Made by a program: the position numbers and the translations under genes. A DNA stretch of 64,000 nucleotides from Herminiimonas sp. (GTDB lineage Bacteria > Pseudomonadota > Gammaproteobacteria > Burkholderiales > Burkholderiaceae): the NCBI RefSeq assembly GCF_030655415.1, contig NZ_JAURVN010000015.1:248001-312000 (forward strand), written 5' to 3'. Below the pieces are notes generated by a model. The model made no database searches. It was given only the letters and a program-made list of their open reading frames with translations, and had not been told where the DNA came from. Of the stretch, positions 17,915 to 26,238 are shown piece after piece (the first letter of the stretch is position 1; every line of letters starts with the position of its first letter).

Positions 17915-18601
17915 TCAGGATTTGCCAGAAGGCTTGCGTTTTTTAACTGCTGTTTTTGCTGCAGTTTTGGTCGCGACTTTGGTTTTTTTCTGAGCGGCAC
18001 CAGCTCCTGACTTTGCTGCGGATTTTTGAGCCGCAGTGGTGGCGGCTTTAGGAACTGGCTTGGTTGAAGCACCCTTCTGTTTCGCAGACGCTTCGTCAGC
18101 CATCACACTACTCACCGCTTGATTAAACTGCGTCTGTAACGCAGACCACCATGCTGTCGTTGCATCTGCAGCGGCATTCGCGTGCATGGGATTGGCGTCA
18201 GCGGCAGGCGTAGATTTTTGCGTATGTGCATAGTCAGGCTGAGCACTGCCCGCGGCGTTCTGAGCAGTATTGGATGTGCTGCCTGGTGAAACATTCGGCT
18301 TCATCTCAGCACCAAATGCCGCGCCCATTGCATTCAGCGTAGCGATCGTCGCACTTTGTACTTCCAGCGCTTGTATCGTCCCGCGCAGCATAGTCATGTT
18401 GACGTTGAGCCACGACTCGACCGCTTTCAAATCCGCTATCTGTTTATTGATTTCTTCCAGCGATAAAGTAGGCATGGCCATGCCTGGAATTCCTGTAGGG
18501 GTTTGCATGCCGCCCCACATGTTTTTAACGAACTCGAAGGTATCGGCCATCGCATCGAACCCTGGAAGGTTAGGCATATTGGGATTGTTGGATTGACTCA
18601 T
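17915..18601 (-). CDS. phaM: PhaM family polyhydroxyalkanoate granule regulatory protein
   Basis: PhaM proteins sit on polyhydroxyalkanoate granules, activate PHA synthase and tie granules to the nucleoid. The N-terminal part (about 90 residues) has the family block with FDAMADTFEFVKNMWGGM, then LSLEEINKQIADLKAVESWL and NMTMLRGTIQALEVQ. The C-terminal 60 residues are rich in Lys and Ala (KKTKVATKTAAKTAVKKRK), like the DNA-binding tail of the Ralstonia protein. The ATG at 18599-18601 has a very strong GGAGGTG site four bases before it, preferred over a longer frame to 18622. No other PHA gene is in the window. Confidence 0.85.
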   Translation of the reverse strand: MSQSNNPNMPNLPGFDAMADTFEFVKNMWGGMQTPTGIPGMAMPTLSLEEINKQIADLKAVESWLNVNMTMLRGTIQALEVQSATIATLNAMGAAFGAEMKPNVSPGSTSNTAQNAAGSAQPDYAHTQKSTPAADANPMHANAAADATTAWWSALQTQFNQAVSSVMADEASAKQKGASTKPVPKAATTAAQKSAAKSGAGAAQKKTKVATKTAAKTAVKKRKPSGKS

Positions 18602-18670
18602 GCGACACCTCCGTAAAGACACGATGAAAAACCTGTGCTGCGAATTCAGCTTAGCAGAGAAAGATCCATA

Positions 18671-19939
18671 CTAGCGCGCTGGCCTTTGCATGCGACAACT
18701 AGTCGGTAACGCCGTACTGGCGGCCGGTAGATACAGCTCTGTCTTGAAGCCGTAACCGCTGCCTTCGTTATCGAAGCGCGCACCATCCGCCGATTTTTTT
18801 CGCATCACCGATACGTACAAAGGCTGTATCAATTGATGATCGGCAGCACGCATGGTCGCATCATGAAATGCGTTGTGATAACGTGCGCCTTCCAGCGCTT
18901 TCGCCACTGCATTCGCTTCTGTCGTACCGGCTTTTTCAATCGCGGCAGCCAGCATCTCTATCATCACATGCATGCGCAATAATACGTAATCGTCCTTGGG
19001 CTGCGTGTAGCGCTGCAAAAAGCCTTGATAAAAGCGATCGCTAGGTGATTGTGCGACGCCAGCACCCGCATTCGGATGCCACTCTGCGACTGCCCGTACT
19101 TTATCCACGCCGGCATCGCCGATCGCGGCTGGCGCGCCCAAACTGTTGCCGTAAAAAGTATAGAACTTGGCGTTCAAGCCAAATTCTTTCGCGGCTTTTA
19201 CCAACAAGGTCAGGTCGTTGCCCCAGTTGCCGGTGATTACGGCATCCGCGCCACTAGCTTTGATCTTGGCTATGTAAGGTGCGAAATCCTTGATCTTGCC
19301 TATTGGATGTAACTCATCACCGACGATTGCACTATCCGGGCGCTTGACGGCCAATTGACTGCGCGCGGTTTGCGCAACCATGCGGCCAAAGCTGTAATCC
19401 TGACCAATCAGATAAATACGTTTGGCGCGCAGGTCGCCTTTAATCACCTCAGTCAACGCATGCATCCGCATGTCGGCATTGGCATCGAAGCGAAAATGCC
19501 AGTAGCTGCATTTATCATTCGTCAAAGCCGGATCGACTGCGGAATAGTTGAGAAACAGCACACGATTATCGGGTGTGCGCTGATTGTGTTTATCGACCGC
19601 TTCGACCAATGCGCTGGCAATCGCAGAGCTATTGCCTTGCGCGACGAAGGCGATGTGTTTATCGGTCAACCGTTTGAATTCGATCAGCGATTCTTCAACA
19701 CCTTGCTTGTTGTCGAAAATCTCCAGCGCGAGTGGGTGCCGACCATCCGGCAATTTGACGCCGCCGCGCGCATTGACGGCGGCTATCGCAAACTGCAAAT
19801 TACGCGCAACCGCCTCACCTGCATTGGCAAATGGGCCGGACATACCTTCTATCATGCCGATACGGACAGGTTCTGCAGCACGCGCCGCAGTGACGGCGAA
19901 GCACATCAGGGCTGCGGCCAGAATTCTTTTACTTTGCAT
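18671..19939 (-). CDS. ABC transporter substrate-binding protein, branched-chain amino acid type
   Basis: This periplasmic binding protein has 422 residues: a signal peptide ending near AARA and a Leu/Ile/Val-type receptor fold that starts EPVRIGMIEGMSGPFANAG. The middle block RIYLIGQDYSFGRMVA and VITGNWGNDLTLLVKAAKEF fit the family. No permease or ATPase gene is adjacent, so it is an orphan here. The ATG at 19937-19939 is preferred; a TTG six bases upstream is in frame. Its ligand could be an amino acid, urea or an aromatic acid. Confidence 0.88.
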   Translation of the reverse strand: MQSKRILAAALMCFAVTAARAAEPVRIGMIEGMSGPFANAGEAVARNLQFAIAAVNARGGVKLPDGRHPLALEIFDNKQGVEESLIEFKRLTDKHIAFVAQGNSSAIASALVEAVDKHNQRTPDNRVLFLNYSAVDPALTNDKCSYWHFRFDANADMRMHALTEVIKGDLRAKRIYLIGQDYSFGRMVAQTARSQLAVKRPDSAIVGDELHPIGKIKDFAPYIAKIKASGADAVITGNWGNDLTLLVKAAKEFGLNAKFYTFYGNSLGAPAAIGDAGVDKVRAVAEWHPNAGAGVAQSPSDRFYQGFLQRYTQPKDDYVLLRMHVMIEMLAAAIEKAGTTEANAVAKALEGARYHNAFHDATMRAADHQLIQPLYVSVMRKKSADGARFDNEGSGYGFKTELYLPAASTALPTSCRMQRPAR

Positions 19940-20032
19940 AATCAAGGAACACTTTCAAAGAACGCATTTTACGCGGCGCCCCTTGTCCTCGCTTGTGCAC
20001 CGAATTGATGGTCTTGCGTTTACACTGCTGAC

Positions 20033-21121
20033 ATGACGATGGACCACCCCTTAGCCTCAGCACAAAACAAACGCGCATCGACACGCTTGCGCCGTTTGTC
20101 AGTATTGGTCGCGGCAGTCGTCTTGCATTTGATCACCATTAGCTGGTTCAGTGGTGCGCTTGTTTTTCCCAAACCATCAGCACCTGAAAACACAATGGTG
20201 ATTGCAGCAACCTTGGAAGCACCGCCAGCAAAGCCGGTGATCAAGGCTGCAACACAAGCTGCCAGGCCTAAGCTTGCAGCACGCAAGACAACACCGCGCG
20301 TCGCGAAATCAGCTGTAATGCAGCCCGCGAATTCCGAATCCACAGCCGCTAAGGAGATCGTGCCTGCGCAAGCCGAGATCTCGCTCGCAGACCAACTCGC
20401 GGCACAAGAATATGAAGCGCAACCAGAGCCAGCATCAGATACAAAAGCCGTCGGCTACCAAATTGATTTACCACCTTCAGCCGACTTGAAATACGACGTA
20501 CAAAAAATTTCAAAAGAAAGCCCGCCCATGTATGGCAGTGGCACCATCAGCTGGCATACCGACGGCAGCAAGTACACAGTGAACGGCGACTTTGGCGTAC
20601 TGTTCATTACTGCACTGCGCTTTCAAAGTACCGGCGTGATTGAAGACATAGGTATCGCGCCCGAGCTCTATAGCGAAAAACGTTTTCGCAAGGCCGAAAC
20701 CAATACGCACTTCCATCGTGAGCGCAACACAATCAGCTTTTCGTCTTCCACCTTGTCCTACCCGCGCACCGGCGGCGAACAGGATAGAGCCAGCATTGTT
20801 TGGCAACTGGCCGGCATAGGACGCGGCGATAGCGCTAAATTTATTGCGGGCAGCAGCATCGATCTATTTGTCGCCGGCACTCGCAATGCAGAAACCTGGC
20901 AAATTCTGATCATAGGTCAGGAAGACATTACGATAGACGGCGTCACCACACGCACCTGGCACATCGCGCGCGCGCCACGCGTTGGTTCGCACGAACAAAA
21001 GCTGGATATCTGGCTGGCGCCCGAGCAAAACTGGTATCCGGTACGCTTACGCTATACCGAAACTAACGGCGATTACCTCGACATGACGCTGACCAGCCTG
21101 AACGTTTCCGCAATACACTAG
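20033..21121 (+). CDS. DUF3108 protein with TonB-like N-terminal region
   Basis: This 362-residue protein begins with a short cytoplasmic part, one membrane helix at about 22-40, and a proline/alanine/lysine-rich segment (about 50-130) like the periplasmic linker of TonB proteins. The rest is a DUF3108 domain with LPPSADLKYDVQKISK, TGGEQDRASIVWQLAGIGRG and LDIWLAPEQNWYPVRLRYTE. Function is unknown. The next gene carries a second DUF3108 domain and starts 36 bp later, so they are probably co-transcribed. ATG 20033 and ATG 20039 are both possible starts. Confidence 0.85.
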   Translation: MTMDHPLASAQNKRASTRLRRLSVLVAAVVLHLITISWFSGALVFPKPSAPENTMVIAATLEAPPAKPVIKAATQAARPKLAARKTTPRVAKSAVMQPANSESTAAKEIVPAQAEISLADQLAAQEYEAQPEPASDTKAVGYQIDLPPSADLKYDVQKISKESPPMYGSGTISWHTDGSKYTVNGDFGVLFITALRFQSTGVIEDIGIAPELYSEKRFRKAETNTHFHRERNTISFSSSTLSYPRTGGEQDRASIVWQLAGIGRGDSAKFIAGSSIDLFVAGTRNAETWQILIIGQEDITIDGVTTRTWHIARAPRVGSHEQKLDIWLAPEQNWYPVRLRYTETNGDYLDMTLTSLNVSAIH

Positions 21122-21157
21122 TCTGATCTTTTCAACCACTTGATATTTGGTGATTCA

Positions 21158-21928
21158 ATGAACCAATTTGCTTCCAGATCTTTCCTTTCCCGCACTCTTT
21201 TAAGCGCGCTGTTTTTCTGCGCAGCAAGCGCCTCGCATGTTGGCACTTTTGCTCAAACCACAGCCAAGGCCGCGCTCAATCCGCCGCCATCCGCCGATCT
21301 TGAGTACAGCATCAATGCCAACCAAAAAGGCTTGCCACTGAATGGTTCTGCGGTGCTGCACTGGACCAACAGCAAAGATAAATACGCGATCAGTACTGAA
21401 ACCCGCGCCATGCTGCTCGGCAAAATCCTCGAAGCAAAAAGCGAAGGTGCGATCGATGCATCCGGTTTGGCGCCGGCGACATCCACGGAGAAACGCTATC
21501 GCAAGGATGCGACCACCACCACGTTTAATCGCGAAACACGCAGCATTACCTTCAGCGCATCGGGCTCCAATTATCCGATCAAAGGTGGCGAGCAAGATCG
21601 CAATAGCGTGGTGTGGCAACTCGCAACCATTGCGCGCAGCATGCCAGCCAAATTCAAGTCAGGTGCCAGCATCCCTGTAGTAGTGGCAGGACAAAAAGAT
21701 GCGGATGCCTGGACCTTTAAAGTGGGCAAAGCAGAAACCATCAAAACCCCATTTGGCGATTTGAAAACCATCAAAGTCAGCAAGGTCATCAAGGAAGATG
21801 ACAAGGATCAGAAAATCGATATCTGGTTTGCATCCAGCAAGGAATGGTACCCAGTGCGGATCCGCTTTACCGAGCCATCTGGCGACTTTATCGAACAAAC
21901 TATTTCCAAGATCACACCGCAATCCTGA
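21158..21928 (+). CDS. exported DUF3108 protein
   Basis: This 256-residue protein has a signal peptide (cleavage near TFAQ) and a DUF3108 domain. It parallels the domain of the preceding gene closely: PPPSADLEYSINANQKG, IKGGEQDRNSVVWQLATIAR and KIDIWFASSKEWYPVRIRFTE match at the same places. The two therefore arose by duplication, one kept membrane-anchored and the other freely periplasmic. The ATG at 21158 follows GGTGATT and starts the signal peptide; a TTG at 21140 is in frame but has no site. Confidence 0.87.
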   Translation: MNQFASRSFLSRTLLSALFFCAASASHVGTFAQTTAKAALNPPPSADLEYSINANQKGLPLNGSAVLHWTNSKDKYAISTETRAMLLGKILEAKSEGAIDASGLAPATSTEKRYRKDATTTTFNRETRSITFSASGSNYPIKGGEQDRNSVVWQLATIARSMPAKFKSGASIPVVVAGQKDADAWTFKVGKAETIKTPFGDLKTIKVSKVIKEDDKDQKIDIWFASSKEWYPVRIRFTEPSGDFIEQTISKITPQS

Positions 21929-21971
21929 TCATCAAAAGATAGCCGCATCTTACGCGCCACCTTTACGCGCC

Positions 21972-21977
21972 TATAAT
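21972..21977 (+). promoter_or_regulatory. candidate -10 box for queC
   Basis: TATAAT, a perfect sigma-70 -10 hexamer, lies 33 bp before the queC start. The matching -35 region (around 21949-21954, CTTACG) is poor, so this is only a candidate. Confidence 0.4.
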
Positions 21978-22009
21978 TCGGCTATCGCTTTTCGATCAGC
22001 AAGGGAAAC

Positions 22010-22711
22010 ATGAATTCAGCAGATAGCGCACTGGTACTTTTCAGCGGCGGCCAAGACTCAACCACCTGTTTGGCATGGGCACTCGAACGCTACAGCAGAG
22101 TGGAAACCATAGGTTTCGACTACGGACAGCGCCATGCAATAGAGTTGACTGTACGTCCCACCGTTTTGCAAAAGTTGCGCGGCTTTTCTACTGAATGGGA
22201 TAGCCGACTCGGCGAAGATCACATGATCGATCTGTCGCTGATTTCTAAAATATCCGATACCGCAATGACCAGCAATGTCGAGATAAAGATGATGGAGAAC
22301 GGCTTGCCCAATACCTTCGTCCCTGGCCGCAATCTGCTGTTCATGACCGTTGCAGCCACCGTCACTTACCGACGCGGCTTGAACGTCTTGGTGGGTGGCA
22401 TGTGCGAAACGGATTTCTCCGGCTACCCAGACTGCCGCGACGACACGATGAAAGCCTTGCAGGTCGCACTGAATCTCGGCATGGCTACTAATCTGCAGGT
22501 GGAAACGCCGTTGATGTGGATAGATAAGGCAAAGACATGGAAGATGGCGCAGGATTTAGGCGGCACCAACTTGGTCGATCTGATCCGCTCTGAAACACAT
22601 ACCTGTTATCTAGGTGAGCGCGGTGAATTGCATGATTGGGGCTATGGCTGCGGCACTTGTCCGGCGTGCGCCCTGCGCGCGCGCGGCTATGCTGAATTTG
22701 CTCTGAAATAA
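22010..22711 (+). CDS. queC: 7-cyano-7-deazaguanine synthase QueC
   Basis: QueC converts 7-carboxy-7-deazaguanine to preQ0 with ATP and ammonia, on the way to queuosine in tRNA. The 233-residue protein has the PP-loop SGGQDSTTC near residue 12, the motifs [11 protein letters not shown] and [11 protein letters not shown], and four zinc cysteines in ETHTCYLG and [17 protein letters not shown] lies four bases before the ATG. No other queuosine gene is adjacent and no preQ1 riboswitch was seen in the 81-bp leader. Confidence 0.96.
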   Translation: MNSADSALVLFSGGQDSTTCLAWALERYSRVETIGFDYGQRHAIELTVRPTVLQKLRGFSTEWDSRLGEDHMIDLSLISKISDTAMTSNVEIKMMENGLPNTFVPGRNLLFMTVAATVTYRRGLNVLVGGMCETDFSGYPDCRDDTMKALQVALNLGMATNLQVETPLMWIDKAKTWKMAQDLGGTNLVDLIRSETHTCYLGERGELHDWGYGCGTCPACALRARGYAEFALK

Positions 22712-22804
22712 TTCGGCGGCAAGCTTAGAAATTTGACGCTACCAATTTTTGTAGCCGTCCAATTACCTGACTGCAAAATTAATTCCCATCATTTTCACCA
22801 CATC

Positions 22805-22846
22805 AAAAAAAGCCGCCTGGCGACGCATGTCGCCAGGCGGCTTTTT
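22805..22846. terminator. strong bidirectional terminator
   Basis: AGCCGCCTGGCGAC (22811-22824) pairs with GTCGCCAGGCGGCT (22829-22842) around GCAT, flanked by an A-run and a T-run. It separates queC from the convergent secreted-protein gene. Confidence 0.96.
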
Positions 22847-22857
22847 AATACCGATTT

Positions 22858-23304
22858 TTAGTATTGAGGGCGCATTACAGGCGCTGGCTGATATTCCGTT
22901 CCAGCAGGTTGAGGTGCCGGCACGATCGTTCGCGTTTCACGCAGGACACCACCACCATCGACACTGCCCGATACGGAGCCATCGCCCTGGATGCGACGTA
23001 TGCAATCATCACGATCGGCTGGTGGCAAAACATTGCAGCGCTCTTGCGCGTTCTGCGACGAAATTGGACTGTCAGTCAGGTTGCCGCGCTTGGCTTCACC
23101 ACGCGCCGCGCCAACTTCTCTCAGGCAAGTAGCACGATCCTGCTGGGTCTTTCCATTCATGCAAGCCGCACGCTCCTGCTGCGGATTGCCGCTCGCGTCA
23201 GCTGCGATGGCCGCTGTTGAAGCGAGGCCCATGCCGCCGACAAACATGGATATTGCCAATGCATATTTACTCGCATTGCATGCTTTATTTTGAAAAAATA
23301 ACAT
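22858..23304 (-). CDS. hypothetical secreted protein with a repeated Cys-Arg motif
   Basis: I do not recognise this 148-residue protein. A signal peptide is clear (hydrophobic residues 14-33, cleavage after AIAA). The mature part has two similar units: CMNGKTQQDRATCLRE (Cys 48 and 60) and CNVLPPADRDDCIRR (Cys 90 and 101). Each has two cysteines 11-12 residues apart enclosing a DR pair, so two small disulfide loops are likely. The C-terminal 40 residues are rich in Gly, Pro and Gln and look disordered. GGGAG lies six bases before the ATG. A strong terminator follows. Confidence 0.75.
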   Translation of the reverse strand: MLFFQNKACNASKYALAISMFVGGMGLASTAAIAADASGNPQQERAACMNGKTQQDRATCLREVGAARGEAKRGNLTDSPISSQNAQERCNVLPPADRDDCIRRIQGDGSVSGSVDGGGVLRETRTIVPAPQPAGTEYQPAPVMRPQY

Positions 23305-23574
23305 GTCAGTCTCCCACTAGGAAAAACATCAGACTAGGTGCAAGCATCGCCCTTGTATGTGCGGTAACCGGCTTATCTTGAATCGAAATTGCGTGATGAT
23401 GAGTAACAGATCAAATCAAAAGAACAAAACGCTAGTGTTCAGATTTCTAATGGAAATTATTTCAATGCACAATCATTTCATTCAATGACATACTTGCCAC
23501 CTGACCTACCGACTACTTCACACGCACGCATCTTTTCGGCACACTGATGGCAATATTTTATTCAAAGAGACGCG

Positions 23575-24207
23575 ATGAATTCACCTAAACCGCCACGTAA
23601 GCATTTTTCCATGTTGCGTGGCTTTCACCTCGCTGATTTCTTCACGCTCGGCAATGCGGCTTGCGGTGTCGCTGCGGTATTTTTCGCCATGCTGTACATG
23701 AACAGTCAGTCGCTCACGCATTTCTATTTGGCAGCAGCCATGGCGCCGGCAGCATTTATCTTCGATGTACTGGATGGAAAAATTGCGCGCTGGCGTCGCC
23801 AGCATTCTGCGATGGGGCGCGAACTGGATTCGCTTGCCGATGTGATTTCATTCGGCCTCGCGCCAGTAACCTTGGGTTTCGCAGCCGGCTTGACGGGCGT
23901 TTGGGATTGGGTCGCGATGATCTATTTCGTATGCTGCGGCGTCAGTCGTCTTGCACGCTACAACGTCACTGCGGAAGAATTGTCCGAGGGCGCAGATAAA
24001 GTCGCTTATTTTGAAGGAACGCCGATTCCAACCAGCGTTGTCATCACAGGTATTTTGGCGTGGTTGGCATCGCAAGGTCGTATTGGCAGCGAAATTTACG
24101 GCAACATCATCATGCTCGGTCCTTGGGAGTTTCATCCCTTCGCATTGTTGTTTGTGTTATCGGGCAGCTTGATGATCAGCAAAACGCTGCACATACCGAA
24201 ATTCTAG
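23575..24207 (+). CDS. pssA: CDP-diacylglycerol-serine O-phosphatidyltransferase
   Basis: This enzyme makes phosphatidylserine from CDP-diacylglycerol and serine, the precursor of phosphatidylethanolamine. The 210-residue membrane protein has the CDP-alcohol phosphotransferase motif DGKIARWRRQHSAMGRELD, then DSLAD with the last aspartates in place. The FTLGNAACG opening and YFEGTPIP segment fit the type II PssA group. The gene stands alone; the 270 bp before it hold nothing that I recognise. Confidence 0.92.
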   Translation: MNSPKPPRKHFSMLRGFHLADFFTLGNAACGVAAVFFAMLYMNSQSLTHFYLAAAMAPAAFIFDVLDGKIARWRRQHSAMGRELDSLADVISFGLAPVTLGFAAGLTGVWDWVAMIYFVCCGVSRLARYNVTAEELSEGADKVAYFEGTPIPTSVVITGILAWLASQGRIGSEIYGNIIMLGPWEFHPFALLFVLSGSLMISKTLHIPKF

Positions 24208-24220
24208 AGCGCTTTAAAAT

Positions 24221-24295
24221 TTACAACCGATAGATCAGCGCCGCAATGACTACTGCAGCGGCTGACGCTGCAGTGATCGTATCCAGCAAGTCCAT
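24221..24295 (-). CDS. possible 24-residue single-helix membrane peptide
   Basis: On the minus strand ATG at 24293-24295 opens a 25-codon frame. The peptide starts MDLLDTITAASAAAVVIAAL and ends IYRL. It is one hydrophobic helix with an acidic N-terminal end and a terminal arginine, a layout common in small membrane proteins. GGAG lies seven bases before the ATG. The reading frame holds an inverted repeat, ACTGCAGC and GCTGCAGT, so selection on RNA structure is an alternative explanation. Too short for confidence without comparison to relatives. Confidence 0.4.
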   Translation of the reverse strand: MDLLDTITAASAAAVVIAALIYRL

Positions 24296-24541
24296 AAGGC
24301 ATCTCCATCGTTTGATTGCGCTGTGAATCTGTATTCAGTCTGCACCACACAGAATCAGATTCATGACGCTTCAGCTTACGCATGGAGCGCATCATTTCAA
24401 ACGAAGGCTTTCTTCCTTGCTTATGAAGAAAAGAAATATCAAGTAGAAATGTAACAAGGCGTAAATGAATTGGCGTATCAGGCGGAATAACTTTTCAATA
24501 CGCTTTGCAATCACGCTTCGTGCTTGCAAAGGGGAGCCACC

Positions 24542-24826
24542 ATGAATACAAAATTAATCGCAATCGCCGCCGTTTTATTCTGCAATGTTGCATTTTCGCA
24601 ACCAGCTGCAGGAACAGACGTGCGCCGTGCCGCAGCCGAAAATACAGCAGCCCGTAATACAGCAGCGGCGCAGAAAAGCATTACTAAATCACAAGCCAAA
24701 GCAGCGAAATTGGTGCGTGTCGTGGAAAATTTTGAAAGAATCGACACCAACAAGGATGGCCTCGTAAGCCGCCAGGAATTACGCCTATACGCGCTCTCCA
24801 CCCGTCGTCATGTGCCGATGACCTGA
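24542..24826 (+). CDS. small exported EF-hand protein
   Basis: This 94-residue protein has a signal peptide (cleavage near AFSQ, residue 20) and one canonical EF-hand loop, DTNKDGLVSRQE at residues 68-79, with all calcium-ligand positions filled. The segment between, residues 21-60, is rich in Ala, Thr and Gln and probably helical. One EF-hand alone suggests dimerisation or a calcium-responsive helper role; no function is known to me. GGGGAG lies five bases before the ATG at 24542. The 259 bp after it contain a small hairpin (ACTGATT/AATCAGT, 24976-24993) and no gene. Confidence 0.8.
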   Translation: MNTKLIAIAAVLFCNVAFSQPAAGTDVRRAAAENTAARNTAAAQKSITKSQAKAAKLVRVVENFERIDTNKDGLVSRQELRLYALSTRRHVPMT

Positions 24827-25085
24827 TTCAGGTCTGCTTTAACGTCTTTGCTTGCTGCTTGTTTGGCGGCAAGGCCGCTTATTCCATAAGCCGCTGGTTT
24901 TACCCTCGCTTACGCGAAAATCTTCTATACGCAAGCCTCCCCGATTATCAAAAATACATGCTGCACCCCAGCATCACTGATTGAAAAATCAGTTGCTGTA
25001 ACTCGTCTATGGCATTCTTAGGCACGATCACAAAACGAGCCAGAAACGCATCACTGCGTAAATGTGGCCACCTAGGGGAGACAAC

Positions 25086-26219
25086 ATGTTTGGTTCTTTG
25101 CGTGTATTAATTGTCGGTCTGATTTCTGCAGGTTTTTTCTGCCAGGTTTATGCAGAAGATGGCGTGACCGATACCAAAATTTTGATCGGTCAAACGATAG
25201 GTCTGACCGGCACCATTGCAGCGCCGGTTAAAGAAATGAATGAAGGCGCAAACGCCTACATCACCAGCGTGAATAGTCGCGGTGGCGTTAATGGTCGAAA
25301 GATCGAGTTACTCACACTTGACGACAAATTCGACGCCAAACTGGCGGCCACCAATGCTGAAACCCTGGTGAAGAAGGAGCATGTATTTGCTCTATTCCAG
25401 AATCGCGGCACACCACTGACAGAAGCGATGCTGCCTATACTCGCCGCAAACAGAGTGCCACTGATTGCGCCCAGTACCGGCGCGACGATTTTTCATTTCC
25501 CGGTAAATCCTTTGATTTTCAACGTGCGCGCAAAGTATCAGGATGAAGTGAAAAAAGGCGTCGAACATTTCACTACTATCGGAGCCACCAAAATCGGCTT
25601 GTTGCATGTCGATGATTCGTTTGGTAAAGACGGATTGGCAGGCTTTGTCAGCGCAATGAATGATCGCAGCTTGATTCCCGCCGTCATTACCTCGTTCCCG
25701 CGTGTCAAACCAGATTTCGCAGCGACCGTAGATGCCATCGTCAAGGCAAATCCAAATGCCTTGATCATCGTTAGCTCATCCGCTCACACAGTTGAACTCA
25801 TCAAGGCCATCCGCGCAAAAGGCAGCATGGTGCAGATCATGACCTTGTCGAATAACTCTTCACAATCATTCGTGCAGGATTTGGGGCCAGCCGGTACCGG
25901 CGTGATCGTCTCGCAAATTACACCGGCACCAAATTCGTCCACAACAGGGCTGGGTAAAGAATTCATGGCGCTTGCCAAAGCCAGCAACATCACCATGTCG
26001 TACGCAGCGATGGAAGGCTTCGTGGCCGCCAAGGTGTTGGTGGAAGGATTGAAACGCGCTGGCCGAAATCTGACACGCGACGGCTTCGTACGTGCAATGG
26101 AATCGATGCAGAAATTTGATCTGGGTGGTTTGATGATCAGCTACACCGCTACCGATCACACGGGTAGCGAGTTCGTCGAGATGACGATGATCACCAAAGA
26201 CGGTCGCTTCATCCGCTAA
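25086..26219 (+). CDS. ABC transporter substrate-binding protein, branched-chain amino acid type
   Basis: This 377-residue periplasmic binding protein has a signal peptide (cleavage near VYAEDG) and the Leu/Ile/Val receptor fold: KILIGQTIGLTGTIA, EGANAYITSVNSRGGVNGR and KIGLLHVDDSFGKDG. GGGGAG lies five bases before the ATG. As with the similar protein at 18671-19939, no ABC permease or ATPase is adjacent, so it may work with a transporter elsewhere or with a signalling protein. The ligand is unknown. Confidence 0.9.
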   Translation: MFGSLRVLIVGLISAGFFCQVYAEDGVTDTKILIGQTIGLTGTIAAPVKEMNEGANAYITSVNSRGGVNGRKIELLTLDDKFDAKLAATNAETLVKKEHVFALFQNRGTPLTEAMLPILAANRVPLIAPSTGATIFHFPVNPLIFNVRAKYQDEVKKGVEHFTTIGATKIGLLHVDDSFGKDGLAGFVSAMNDRSLIPAVITSFPRVKPDFAATVDAIVKANPNALIIVSSSAHTVELIKAIRAKGSMVQIMTLSNNSSQSFVQDLGPAGTGVIVSQITPAPNSSTTGLGKEFMALAKASNITMSYAAMEGFVAAKVLVEGLKRAGRNLTRDGFVRAMESMQKFDLGGLMISYTATDHTGSEFVEMTMITKDGRFIR

Positions 26220-26238
26220 AAATGAGCTCGCTGCGCGA

